Assembly: GCF_013403875.1 (NCBI RefSeq)
Contig: NZ_JACBNX010000035.1
Coordinates: forward strand, 1 to 33,642
Source of the DNA: Burkholderia guangdongensis
GTDB taxonomy: Bacteria > Pseudomonadota > Gammaproteobacteria > Burkholderiales > Burkholderiaceae
Direction of reading: 5' to 3'
DNA length: 33,642 bases
Shown here: in pieces, positions 1 through 8,086 of the stretch
Position numbering within the stretch: the stretch's first letter is position 1
How the letters are laid out: every line of letters begins with the position of its first letter
Notes under the pieces: generated by a model
What the model saw: only the letters and a program-made list of their open reading frames with translations
What the model was told of the DNA's origin: nothing
The model's database searches: none
Position numbers and translations under genes: made by a program

Positions 1-468
1 CTGGGTTGGCCGAAGGGTCGCGGGCTGGTGACGATCTGGATCGGTCACGTGATGCTGTGCGTGTCGTACGTGGCGATCATCGTGCAGTCGCGGGTGAAGG
101 AGATGAACAAGTCGCTGGAGGAAGCGGCGCTGGATCTGGGGGCGACGCCGCTGAAGGTGTTCTTCCTGGTGACGCTGCCGCTGATCTCGCAGGCGTTGAT
201 CTCGGGGTGGCTGCTGTCGTTCACGATCTCGGTGGACGACCTGATCCTGTCGGCGTTCCTGTCGGGCCCGGGCTCGACGACGCTGCCGCTGGTGGTGTTC
301 TCGCGGGTGCGGCTGGGGCTGAACCCGGAGATGAACGCACTGGCGACGCTGTTCATCAGCGTGGTGACGATCGGGGTGGTGCTGCTGAATCAGGTGATGA
401 ACGCGCGTGAGCGCAAGCGGCTGGCCGATATGCGGATGGCATTCGAGCCGGCGGTGGCAACCGCCTGA
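1..468 (+). CDS. potI: Polyamine ABC transporter permease, C-terminal part (PotI-like)
   Basis: The reading frame is open from the first base, so the N-terminal part lies outside the window; 155 codons plus the stop are visible. This is an inner-membrane permease subunit of a spermidine/putrescine ABC importer. The EAA loop that docks on the ATPase is clear (EAALDLGATPLKVFFLVTLP, about residues 40-59 of the visible part), followed by the hydrophobic segments usual for the last membrane helices and a short basic cytoplasmic tail (NARERKRLADMR). Third codon positions are dominated by G rather than C, unlike the downstream genes. PotI is normally the last gene of potFGHI, which fits the gap and stem-loop that follow. 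PotC of the potABCD system is the main alternative; the two PuuB-type oxidases downstream favour a putrescine role. Confidence 0.88.
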   Translation: MGWPKGRGLVTIWIGHVMLCVSYVAIIVQSRVKEMNKSLEEAALDLGATPLKVFFLVTLPLISQALISGWLLSFTISVDDLILSAFLSGPGSTTLPLVVFSRVRLGLNPEMNALATLFISVVTIGVVLLNQVMNARERKRLADMRMAFEPAVATA

Positions 469-480
469 CCGCCCTCCCCC

Positions 481-534
481 TTTCACCGATTTTCACCGAT
501 CACAAATTAAATGTGCGCCGCCTTCGGGCGGCGC
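481..534 (+). promoter_or_regulatory. Tandem 10-bp repeat and UUCG stem-loop ahead of the DUF3138 gene
   Basis: Between potI and the next gene there is a perfect 10-bp direct repeat (TTTCACCGAT at 481-490 and 491-500). An 8-bp perfect GC stem capped by a TTCG tetraloop follows (515-522 and 527-534). No T-run follows the stem, so it is more likely a processing or stability element, or a weak attenuator, than a full intrinsic terminator. Function is inferred from structure only. Confidence 0.45.
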
Positions 535-587
535 CCCGTTGCTTCCCCACCGCTTCACAACAAAACGATCCGTTAGGAGAACCTGTG

Positions 588-2144
588 ATGAAGAAGAAGC
601 TGATCTGCCTGCTCGTCGCCAGTGCGTTGCCCGGCATCGCGCTGGCGGACACGACGTCGGCACAGCTCAAGGCACTGCGAGCCGAGCTCAACGACCTGAA
701 AAAAGAAGTGAAGACGCTGAAGTCGGCGCTCGCCGCGAAGCCGGCCGGCACAGCGCAGGCGGCCGTGACCGCCGCGCCGGTCGATGCGTCGTCGCCCGAC
801 TACGGCAAGGCGCCGGCCGTGCTGACGAACGACGACCTCGGCGAAATGAAGCAGCAGATCGCGAACCAGCAGCTGAAGGTCGACTCGTTGAGCGACGCCG
901 CGAACACCGGCCCGATCGCCGGCCTGTCGATCACCGGCTACCTCGATCCGACCTACATCTACAACCGTGCGGCGAGCACGTCGTCGTTCCTGTTCGCGAA
1001 CCACGAGAGCAACTACAACTACTTCAACAGCACGTTCGGCGACCTGTACCTCGACATCAAGAAGACGTTCGGCGTCGGCCCGATGGCGCCGTCGGCCGAG
1101 ATCACGCTGATGCCGAACCGCGGCAACGGCATCACACTGCTGTCGAACGAGCGCGGCAACGTCGGCAACAACATCCTGAACACCGCGGTGATCACGGTGC
1201 CGGTGTCGGGCACGACGACGCTGGTCGGCGGCCTGATGTCGAGCTTCGGCGGCTACGAGGTTCAGCAGTCGAACCAGATGCTGACGCTCACGCACAACCT
1301 GCTGTACGACTTCTCGGATCCGGGCAGCTACGTCGGCCTCGGCGTGAACTACACGCCGGACGGCAGCAACTGGGCGTGGAAGTTCATGGTCGGCAACGAG
1401 CAGTACCGCACGTCCGGCTCGGTGGTGACGACCGGCGCGAACGCGTTCGGCGATCCGATCACGACGAGCAACCGCGTGCCGACCTTCACGGCGCGCGTCG
1501 ACTACACGAAGTCGAGCGCGCTCGACATCGGCGGGTCGATCAACATCGGCCGCCAGACGCTCGGACAGAGCACCGACTCGGCCGGCAACCTGGTGTACGG
1601 CCCGGGCGGCGGCGCATCGAGCCCGTTCGGCACGTACTTCTTCGGCGAAGCGGATGCGACGTACACGCTCGCGGACGTGCAGTACAACGCGGAACTCGAC
1701 TACGGCCAGCAGCAGCATGCGGCGTTCAACGGCGGCCTCGCGCAGTGGTATGGCCTGTCGCTGCTTGCGCACCGCAAGTTCAACGCGCCGGTGGTCGGAC
1801 GGATGGGCGTGACGCTGCGCTACGACTTGCTGGTCGATCAGAAGAACGGCGGCGGCGGCGGCGGCATCGCGCTGAACGGCAACGGGATGGATCCGTTCAA
1901 CGGCTTCGGCATCGATTCGGATTGCCTCGCGATGTCGAAGGCGAACGGCGGCGTGGGCTTCGAGTGCAAGGGCGCGACGCGCCAGGATGCCGCGGTCGAC
2001 CTGCTGTTCTACCCGACGCAGCAGATCACCGTGAAGGTCGAATACCGTCACGACTGGGCGAACCGTCACGTGTTCCTGCGCAACGACGGGTCGTACGCGA
2101 AGTCGAACGATCTGCTCGGCACGCAACTGATCTACTCGTTCTGA
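588..2144 (+). CDS. DUF3138-family outer-membrane protein, putative porin
   Basis: The start is ATG 588, placed 7 nt after AGGAGA at 575-580; an earlier in-frame codon at 513 has no ribosome site and lies before the stem-loop. The 518-residue product has a signal peptide (MKKKLICLLVASALPGIALA, cut about residue 20). A charged heptad-like coiled coil follows (about residues 22-47, KALRAELNDLKKEVKTLKSA), then a long alternating, aromatic- and Gly/Asn-rich region. It ends in an aromatic residue (LIYSF), typical of beta-barrel outer-membrane proteins. I recognise the family as DUF3138, common in Burkholderia and not functionally assigned. An N-terminal coiled coil plus barrel resembles trimeric porins. 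Placement between a polyamine permease and polyamine oxidases suggests an outer-membrane route for polyamines, which is an inference. A poly-Gly loop (GGGGGG) is encoded by GGC repeats near 1849-1863. Confidence 0.85.
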   Translation: MKKKLICLLVASALPGIALADTTSAQLKALRAELNDLKKEVKTLKSALAAKPAGTAQAAVTAAPVDASSPDYGKAPAVLTNDDLGEMKQQIANQQLKVDSLSDAANTGPIAGLSITGYLDPTYIYNRAASTSSFLFANHESNYNYFNSTFGDLYLDIKKTFGVGPMAPSAEITLMPNRGNGITLLSNERGNVGNNILNTAVITVPVSGTTTLVGGLMSSFGGYEVQQSNQMLTLTHNLLYDFSDPGSYVGLGVNYTPDGSNWAWKFMVGNEQYRTSGSVVTTGANAFGDPITTSNRVPTFTARVDYTKSSALDIGGSINIGRQTLGQSTDSAGNLVYGPGGGASSPFGTYFFGEADATYTLADVQYNAELDYGQQQHAAFNGGLAQWYGLSLLAHRKFNAPVVGRMGVTLRYDLLVDQKNGGGGGGIALNGNGMDPFNGFGIDSDCLAMSKANGGVGFECKGATRQDAAVDLLFYPTQQITVKVEYRHDWANRHVFLRNDGSYAKSNDLLGTQLIYSF

Positions 2145-2153
2145 TGCAGCACC

Positions 2154-2212
2154 GGCGGCACGCTTCGCGGCGTGCCGCCCCACCACGCGATGCGAGCCAC
2201 CTCGCATCGCGT
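2154..2212 (+). terminator. Two tandem stem-loops after the DUF3138 gene
   Basis: Ten bases after the stop codon lies a 10-bp perfect GC stem (2154-2163 with 2170-2179, loop TTCGCG). A 12-bp perfect stem follows (2185-2196 with 2201-2212, loop CCAC), ending in a short TTT. The paired hairpins probably end or trim the porin transcript, or protect its 3' end, so that the oxidase genes are expressed at another level. The weak T-run makes efficient intrinsic termination uncertain. Confidence 0.5.
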
Positions 2213-2274
2213 TTCAACATGACGGGCGGCGCCGCGCGCAGCCGCCCCGACCTCGATCGAATTCAGGCCAGCTC

Positions 2275-3579
2275 ATGAATCACGATTTCGTCCGCCGCGC
2301 CGACGAACTTGCGCGCGATTCCTACTACGAAGCATCCGTCACGCGCCCCGCCGCCGACGACCCGATGCTCGAGCGCACGCTCGACGTCGACGTCTGCGTG
2401 ATCGGCGCCGGCTTCGCCGGCCTGTCGACCGCGCTCGACTGCCGCGCGCGCGGGCTGTCCGTCGCCGTGCTCGATGCGCATCGCCCCGGCTGGGGCGCGT
2501 CGGGGCGCAACGGCGGGCAGGCGATCACCGGTTTCGCGAAGGACGAGATCATCGAGCGTCAGCTCGGCGCCGACGGCGCGCGCGCCGCATGGGCGCTGTC
2601 GCTCGACGGCGTCGCGCTGATCGCGGAGCGCATCGCGCGCTACGGCATCGACTGCGACTTCACGCGCGGCTATCTGACCGTCGCGACGAAGCCGCGCCGC
2701 GTCGACGATCTGCGCGCGTGGATGACCGCCGCGACGTCGCGCTGGGGGCATCCGTCGCTGACGTGGCTCGACGAACCGGCGATCCGCGCGCGGATCGCGT
2801 CGACGCGCTACCTCGCGGGCGTCCACGATCCGCTGTCCGGCCATCTGCATCCGCTCAAATACTGCCTCGGCCTCGCCGATGCCGCGCGCCGTGAAGGCGT
2901 CGCGCTGTTCGCGCATTCGCCGGTCATCGACGTCGCGCGCGGCGAGCGGCCCGTCGTGCGCACGCCGGCCGGCGAAGTGCGCTGCCGGTTCGTCGTGTCG
3001 TGCTGCAACGCAGGCCCGGGCGGCGTGCTGCCACGCGCGAGCGCCGCGCGGATCGCGCCGATCGCGTCGTACATCATCGCGACCGAACCGCTCGGCCAGG
3101 CCCGCGCCGATGCGCTGATCGCGCAACGCGAAGCGATCTGCGACAACAATTTCTTCCTCGACTATTTCCGGCTGTCCGCCGATCACCGGATGCTGTTCGG
3201 CGGCCGCGCGAACTCGGCCGGCGCATCGCCCGCGATGCTCAGCGACGCGATCCGGCAGCGCATGGTCAGCGTGTTTCCGCAACTCGCGGACGTGAAGGTC
3301 GACTACGCGTGGGGCGGCTTCGTCGACGTCACGCGCAACCGCGCGCCGGACTTCGGCGCGATCGATCCGAACTTCTATTACGTGCAGGGCTTCAGCGGCC
3401 ACGGCGTCGCGCTCACCGGCATTGCGGGGCGCACGATCGCCGGCGCGATCGCGGGCGACGCGCGCGCGTTCTCGCTGTTCTCGCGCCTGCGGCACCGCCG
3501 CTTTCCGGGCGGCGACGCGTGGCGCAAGCCCGCGCTCGAACTCGGCATGCTGTATCACCGTATGCTGGAAATGTTCTGA
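2275..3579 (+). CDS. FAD-dependent amine oxidoreductase, PuuB-like (copy 1)
   Basis: A 434-residue soluble flavoprotein of the DAO superfamily. The dinucleotide-binding glycines are GAGFAG at residues 44-49, then the GWGASGRNGGQ signature near 72-82 and a C-terminal flavin motif (GFSGHGVALTGIAGR). This pattern is that of gamma-glutamylputrescine oxidoreductase (PuuB), which oxidises gamma-glutamyl-putrescine to the aldehyde with release of ammonia and peroxide in the Puu pathway. N-methyl amino acid or glycine oxidases share the fold, so the substrate is not proven. It follows the porin-like gene after two stem-loops and precedes a paralogue by 24 bp. The ribosome site is weak (AGGCCAG region). 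Confidence 0.82.
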   Translation: MNHDFVRRADELARDSYYEASVTRPAADDPMLERTLDVDVCVIGAGFAGLSTALDCRARGLSVAVLDAHRPGWGASGRNGGQAITGFAKDEIIERQLGADGARAAWALSLDGVALIAERIARYGIDCDFTRGYLTVATKPRRVDDLRAWMTAATSRWGHPSLTWLDEPAIRARIASTRYLAGVHDPLSGHLHPLKYCLGLADAARREGVALFAHSPVIDVARGERPVVRTPAGEVRCRFVVSCCNAGPGGVLPRASAARIAPIASYIIATEPLGQARADALIAQREAICDNNFFLDYFRLSADHRMLFGGRANSAGASPAMLSDAIRQRMVSVFPQLADVKVDYAWGGFVDVTRNRAPDFGAIDPNFYYVQGFSGHGVALTGIAGRTIAGAIAGDARAFSLFSRLRHRRFPGGDAWRKPALELGMLYHRMLEMF

Positions 3580-3603
3580 GCCTTTTATTCGGTATTCCCG
3601 ACC

Positions 3604-4905
3604 ATGCAGAATTTCGCGCAACAACCGCACACCGCGTCGTATTACGCGGCCACCGTCAACGACACCACCACGCACGCGCCGCTCGCCGGCACCGTCGACG
3701 CCGACGTCTGCGTGATCGGCGCGGGCCTGACCGGCATCTCGGCCGCGCTGAACCTCGCCGAGCGCGGCCATTCCGTCGTCGTGCTCGAGGCGTCGAAGGT
3801 CGGATGGGCGGCGAGCGGCCGCAACGGCGGGCAACTGATCGGCGGCTTCGCGTGCGACATCGACACGTTCGCGCAGTTCATGCCGGATACCGACGTGAAG
3901 CGCATCTGGGAGATGGGCCTCGAAACGCTCGATCTCGTGAAATCGCGCATCGAGAAGCACGACATCGACTGTGCGCTGGTGCCCGGCTATCTGACGGCCG
4001 CGAACACCGAGCGCGACGCCGATTCGCTGAAGCGCTGGCGCGATGACGTCGCGAAGCGCTTCGGCTACACGCGCCTCGCTTTCGTCGAAGCCGACGATCT
4101 CGGCGACTATGTGCAGTCCGAACGTTATCGCGGCGGCCTGTACGATCCGGACAGCGGCCATCTGCATCCGCTGAACTACACGCTCGGCCTCGCGCGCGCG
4201 GCGACCGACGCCGGCGTGCGGATCTTCGAGAACAGCTGCGTGACACAGCTCCGCGACACGCCGAACGGACACGTCGTCGAAACGTCGGGCGGCAACGTGC
4301 GCGCGCGCTTCGTCGTGCTCGCGTGCAACGCGTATCTCGGCGCGCTCGCGCCCGCGCTGTCGCGCAAGATCATGCCGGTCGGCACGTACGTGATCGCGAC
4401 CGAGCCGCTCGGCGAAGCGCGCGCGCACGCGCTGATGCCGGCGCGCGCGGCGGTCTGCGACAGCCGCTTCGTGCTCGACTATTTCCGGCCGGCCCCCGAC
4501 ACGCGGCTCGTGTGGGGCGGCAAGGTCAGCTACTCGACGCTGCCGCCGCGCAATCTCGGCGAAGCGATGCGGCGCGACATGCTGAAGACGTTCCCGCAGC
4601 TCGCGGACGTGAAGGTCGACTATGCGTGGGGCGGCTTCGTCGACATCACGATGAACCGCGCGCCGCACTTCGGGCGCGTGAAGCCGACCGTGTATTTCGC
4701 GCAGGGCTTCTCCGGCCACGGCGTGAACGTGACCGCGCTCGCGGGCAGGCTGATCGCCGAGGCGATCGACGGCCAGGCGAGCCGCTTCGACCTGTTCGGC
4801 AAGATCCGGCATCGCGATTTCCCGGGCGGCGCGGCGCTGCGCACGCCGGCGCTCGTGCTCGCGATGAGCTGGTATCGGATGCTCGACATGCTCGGGTATC
4901 ACTGA
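3604..4905 (+). CDS. FAD-dependent amine oxidoreductase, PuuB-like (copy 2)
   Basis: A 433-residue paralogue of the preceding gene, alignable along its whole length. It has GAGLTG at residues 39-44, GWAASGRNGGQ, KVDYAWGGFVD(I/V)T in both copies, and GFSGHGVNVTALAGR near the C-terminus. The N-terminus (PHTASYYAATVND) matches the usual start of PuuB proteins better than copy 1 does. It therefore may be the main gamma-glutamylputrescine oxidase, with copy 1 acting on a related polyamine conjugate (inference). The gap to copy 1 is 24 bp and there is no clear Shine-Dalgarno sequence, suggesting translational coupling or shared transcription. It converges on gor, with 38 bp between the stop codons and no evident terminator. 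Confidence 0.84.
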   Translation: MQNFAQQPHTASYYAATVNDTTTHAPLAGTVDADVCVIGAGLTGISAALNLAERGHSVVVLEASKVGWAASGRNGGQLIGGFACDIDTFAQFMPDTDVKRIWEMGLETLDLVKSRIEKHDIDCALVPGYLTAANTERDADSLKRWRDDVAKRFGYTRLAFVEADDLGDYVQSERYRGGLYDPDSGHLHPLNYTLGLARAATDAGVRIFENSCVTQLRDTPNGHVVETSGGNVRARFVVLACNAYLGALAPALSRKIMPVGTYVIATEPLGEARAHALMPARAAVCDSRFVLDYFRPAPDTRLVWGGKVSYSTLPPRNLGEAMRRDMLKTFPQLADVKVDYAWGGFVDITMNRAPHFGRVKPTVYFAQGFSGHGVNVTALAGRLIAEAIDGQASRFDLFGKIRHRDFPGGAALRTPALVLAMSWYRMLDMLGYH

Positions 4906-4943
4906 GCGATATAGCGCGACGATGCTTCAGATCGAAACGCGCG

Positions 4944-6299
4944 CTAATCGGCCACCTTCTGCCGCATCGTGACGAACTCCTCGGCCGCGGTCGGATGAAT
5001 ACCGATCGTGTCGTCGAACTGCGCCTTCGTCGCGCCCGCGCGGATCGCGATCGCGATGCCCTGCACGATCTCGCCGGCATCGCGGCCGACCATGTGCGCG
5101 CCGACCACGCGCTGGCTGTCGCGCGCGACGACGAGTTTCATCAGCGTGCGCTCATCGCGTCCGGACAGTGTGTGGCGCAGCGCCTTGAACGACGTGCGGT
5201 AGATGTCGAGCGCGCCGTGCACGTCCCGCGCGCGCGCCTCGGTGAGCCCGACCGTCGCGACTTCGGGCTGGCTGAACACGGCCGACGGCACCCATTCGTG
5301 ATCGGCTGCGACGCGCCGCCCGCCGAATAGCGTGATCGCGAGCAGACCGGCGTCGCGCGTCGCGACCGGCGTCAGTTGCGGTCGCGACGTCACGTCGCCG
5401 ATCGCGTGCACCGATTCGGCCGACGTCGCCGAATACGCGTCGACCGCGATCGCGCCGCGCGCATCGAGCGCGACGCCCGCGGCCTCGAGCCCGATCCCCT
5501 CGACGTTCGGCACGCGTCCGGTCGCGAACAGCACTGCGTCGAACGGCCCCGCGTGCGCGTCGCCGACGCGCAGCGCCAGCGTGCCGTCGGCCGCGCGCTC
5601 GATCGCGTCGATCGCCGCGCCGGTATGGATCGCGATGCCCTGCTTCGTCATCTCGCCGGCCAGGAAATCGCGGACGTCGTCGTCGAAGCCGCGCAGGATC
5701 TGCGCGCCGCGATAGAACAGCTCGACGCGGCTGCCGACACCGTTGAAGATCCCCGCGAACTCGACCGCGATGTAGCCGCCGCCGATCACCGCGATCCGCT
5801 TCGGCAATGCGGGCAGCGACAGCGCCTCGCGCGACGTGATCGCATGCTCGATGCCGGGCAGCGGCGGCAGCACGGGCCGCGAGCCGGTCGCGATCGCGAT
5901 GTGCCGCGCGGTGAAGCGGCGCGCGCCGACCTCGACCGTCCGCGCATCGACGAGCGTCGCGCGCCCCGCGTGGAGGTCGACGCCTGATTGTTTCAGCAGA
6001 TTCACGTAAAGGCCGGAGAGCCGCCCGATCTCGCGATCCTTCGCGGCGATCAGCGCCGGCCAATCGAGCACGCCGTCGCCGAACGTCCAGCCGAAGCCCT
6101 TCGCATCGTCGACTTCGTGCGGATAGTGCGACGCATAGACGAGCAGTTTCTTGGGGATGCAGCCGCGCAGCACGCAGGTGCCGCCGATGTCCTCTTCCTC
6201 GGCGATGCCGACGCGCGCGCCGTAGGACGCGGACATCCGCGCGAGCCGCACGCCGCCCGAGCCCGCGCCGATCACGAACAGGTCGTAGTCGAATGTCAT
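4944..6299 (-). CDS. gor: Glutathione-disulfide reductase
   Basis: A 451-residue FAD/NADPH enzyme that reduces glutathione disulfide in the cytoplasm. It shows the FAD-binding GAGSGG (residues 11-16), the redox-active cysteine pair in GGTCVLRGCIPKK (C42 and C47), the NADPH-binding glycines in GGGYIAVEFAG, and the C-terminal catalytic His in GIHPTAAEEF. The CVLRGC form of the active site resembles the plant/cyanobacterial and alpha/beta-proteobacterial type of glutathione reductase rather than lipoamide dehydrogenase or mercuric reductase. Length is normal for the family. It is convergent with the PuuB pair and separated from the upstream small gene by an intrinsic terminator, so it probably has its own promoter in 6300-6367. 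Confidence 0.93.
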   Translation of the reverse strand: MTFDYDLFVIGAGSGGVRLARMSASYGARVGIAEEEDIGGTCVLRGCIPKKLLVYASHYPHEVDDAKGFGWTFGDGVLDWPALIAAKDREIGRLSGLYVNLLKQSGVDLHAGRATLVDARTVEVGARRFTARHIAIATGSRPVLPPLPGIEHAITSREALSLPALPKRIAVIGGGYIAVEFAGIFNGVGSRVELFYRGAQILRGFDDDVRDFLAGEMTKQGIAIHTGAAIDAIERAADGTLALRVGDAHAGPFDAVLFATGRVPNVEGIGLEAAGVALDARGAIAVDAYSATSAESVHAIGDVTSRPQLTPVATRDAGLLAITLFGGRRVAADHEWVPSAVFSQPEVATVGLTEARARDVHGALDIYRTSFKALRHTLSGRDERTLMKLVVARDSQRVVGAHMVGRDAGEIVQGIAIAIRAGATKAQFDDTIGIHPTAAEEFVTMRQKVAD

Positions 6300-6367
6300 C
6301 GCGCCGCCTCCACGTTGCCGTCACGATGACGGCACGATAGCAAGATTCCGGTTTTCATGCGGCGCGC

Positions 6368-6400
6368 AAAAAAATGGCGAGAGACCTTCGTGTCTCTCGC
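6368..6400 (-). terminator. Intrinsic terminator of the 79-residue protein gene
   Basis: On the minus strand a perfect 9-bp stem (arms 6392-6400 and 6377-6385, 6-base loop) is followed, after CAT, by a run of seven T (6374-6368). It lies about 125 bp after the stop of the small gene and about 70 bp before the gor start, so it isolates gor from upstream transcription. Confidence 0.85.
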
Positions 6401-6525
6401 CCCTCAAACCAGCCGCCGGGTGTGCCATGCGTCACCGATCGACCGCATGCCCGACAGGCTGGTTGCTCGGCAGCGGCCCGCCGGCCGCGCGATGTGCGCG
6501 GCGACGGCCGGGCCGGCCGCCGTGC

Positions 6526-6765
6526 TCAAGCCTGCGACGTGTCGCTGCCGTCGGATGCGTTCGTCGAATCGTCCGCCGATGCATCCTGAGGTTGATCCTC
6601 GTCCTTCTTCTTCTCGACCAGACCTTCGAGCGCCTCGGCGCCCTTGAAGCCCGCGACGGCCGCGGCGGCCTTCGTCAGCAGGCCCGCATCCGGATCGAGC
6701 TTTTCCGCGCCTTCGACTGCCGCGACGGCGCCCGCGATTTCGCCAACGGTGTTCAGGATACCCAT
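6526..6765 (-). CDS. Small acidic-tailed hypothetical protein
   Basis: A 79-residue protein with a good ribosome site (AAAGGGGAT, 7 nt before ATG 6765). Residues 1-50 are Ala/Gly-rich and could form amphipathic or weakly hydrophobic helices (IAGAVAAVEGAEK, AAAAVAGFKGAEAL). Residues 51-79 form a charged, disordered tail rich in Lys, Asp, Ser and Thr (EKKKDEDQPQDASADD). There is no signal peptide and no domain I recognise. It is a single-gene unit with its own terminator. Codon use is like that of native neighbours. Similar short proteins occur in Burkholderia as unassigned families, but I cannot name a function. Confidence 0.7.
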   Translation of the reverse strand: MGILNTVGEIAGAVAAVEGAEKLDPDAGLLTKAAAAVAGFKGAEALEGLVEKKKDEDQPQDASADDSTNASDGSDTSQA

Positions 6766-6966
6766 CGTGATCCCCTTTCAAATGAATCGTGAGGCGCATC
6801 GTCCCACGAAAAAAACCGGCCGACAGCGATTGTCATCGGCGGATACACAAATTACGACCGGCGACGCACGCGCGCCGTATCAGGCACGCGCCGGACGATG
6901 CACGCAGATTAGCGGAAAGCTTTCGGCGCCGTTGTAAAAATATGTTCGGGGATCCCGACGAATCGC

Positions 6967-7062
6967 TTACGACTTGCGCGATCCGCTATGGAGCGGACGC
7001 TGGATAGTGGGGATTTCGTATGGTCGGCGTTCGCGCGTGCGGTATGCGCGGTCATTGCTCAT
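6967..7062 (-). CDS. Possible 31-residue ORF or gene remnant overlapping the immunity gene end
   Basis: An ATG at 7062 lies 11 nt inside the end of the immunity-like gene and opens a short basic frame (MSNDRAYRTRERRPYEIPTI...) that stops at 6967. There is no clear ribosome site. It may be a truncated next gene left at the edge of an acquired segment, or chance. It has no recognisable domain. Confidence 0.2.
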   Translation of the reverse strand: MSNDRAYRTRERRPYEIPTIQRPLHSGSRKS

Positions 7063-7969
7063 TTCGGTTTTTCGGCTGCGCACGGGGCTTGGGGAAATAG
7101 GTCTCCTCCTCCGCGGGGAGGTTACCGTCCTGGTAACGTTTGTCCTCCCACAACAGCCGCCAGCGCACCACGTGCTCGTCATTGGTACCTTCCAGCAAAT
7201 ACATGTGGGCGATGCTACCTTTAAGGAAGTAATTCGGGCAGCCAACCTTGCCCGCCGGGAACCACGGTTCCCAGATACCTTCAATCGAAATCTCCTGGTC
7301 GCTGTAGACCTCACCCTCGCTGGATTCGTTTTTGGGCGGGCAGGGGGGGAGTTCTGCAGGATAGCTGCGGCCGGGCGGCCAATATCGCCATGCTGGATAT
7401 CGCGCATTCTGGAACAGAGATTCATACGTCCAATGCTCGAAGATACGGCTCCCACCATCGGCGCGTTTTCCGTGTGTAAGCAACCCCATAAAATTCAACC
7501 CGGCAGTACACTTAAGCGCCAAACAACTCAACTCCTCAATCCATACCCCCTCTGCAAATCCAGTGGCATATATGGAATCCGTATAGTTCGTATCCCTCAC
7601 GCCGAGCGAGTGAAAGAATGGATCATATGTTCTACCGATTTCATGCGCACTTCTACCGAAGAGAAGGTCGCTACCCCGTTCAGTACCTGCAACAAGTGCA
7701 TCGTAAGCCGATCGCTTGTCAGATCCTTTGCGCAATGTCTCGATGCCCTGATCCATTTGTACCAATGCACCCAGGAAATTGCTGACGTATGCGGTCTCGA
7801 GCTCCTTCTGATTTGAACTCGGCGTGTCCAATTGCTTTGCATACGCGCTGAGAAAATCCCGGTACAGCCCGACCGCGTGATCCAGGAACGTGAAGCTTGT
7901 CCACTTTTTGAGCAGATAAAACGCCTTGGCCCGCGCATCCTGCTCCTGCTCAGGGGTCATGGTCATCAT
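7052..7969 (-). CDS. Putative orphan immunity protein (Imm71/Imm72-like)
   Basis: A 305-residue protein from the ATG at 7969; the frame stays open upstream to a TTG at 8080 with another ATG at 8059, so the start is uncertain. The sequence is Trp/Tyr-rich with alpha-helical N-terminal parts (RAKAFYLLKKWTSFTFLDH). Its C-terminal region (GIWEPWF, VGCPNYFLKG, VVRWRLLWEDKRYQDG) recalls polymorphic-toxin immunity proteins that I associate with Imm71/Imm72. This is from memory and moderate at best. There is no signal peptide. Base composition is near 50% GC in parts, well below the flanking genes, which suggests transfer. No toxin, Rhs/VgrG or PAAR gene is next to it, so it would be an orphan protecting against a foreign effector. 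The porin gene lies upstream, separated by a long hairpin. Confidence 0.55.
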   Translation of the reverse strand: MMTMTPEQEQDARAKAFYLLKKWTSFTFLDHAVGLYRDFLSAYAKQLDTPSSNQKELETAYVSNFLGALVQMDQGIETLRKGSDKRSAYDALVAGTERGSDLLFGRSAHEIGRTYDPFFHSLGVRDTNYTDSIYATGFAEGVWIEELSCLALKCTAGLNFMGLLTHGKRADGGSRIFEHWTYESLFQNARYPAWRYWPPGRSYPAELPPCPPKNESSEGEVYSDQEISIEGIWEPWFPAGKVGCPNYFLKGSIAHMYLLEGTNDEHVVRWRLLWEDKRYQDGNLPAEEETYFPKPRAQPKNRNEQ

Positions 7970-8086
7970 ATCGAGCGTGACACCGAAATTACATGCGGCA
8001 ATAGTATCGACAACCGCAAGGCACAAAGATGTACCACGATCCTGAACCGAATAATACATCCGGCAGGAATTGTCACACAAATCCGA

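Noticed and set aside
407..2278. 623- and 544-codon open frames overlapping the DUF3138 gene
   Set aside because: These are shadows of the real gene in other frames; the real frame has ribosome site, signal peptide and barrel-like sequence.
2263..4902. An 879-codon open frame antisense to the two PuuB-like genes
   Set aside because: It lies exactly opposite two well-recognised genes, has Arg/Ala/Asp-rich composition typical of high-GC shadows, and no domain.
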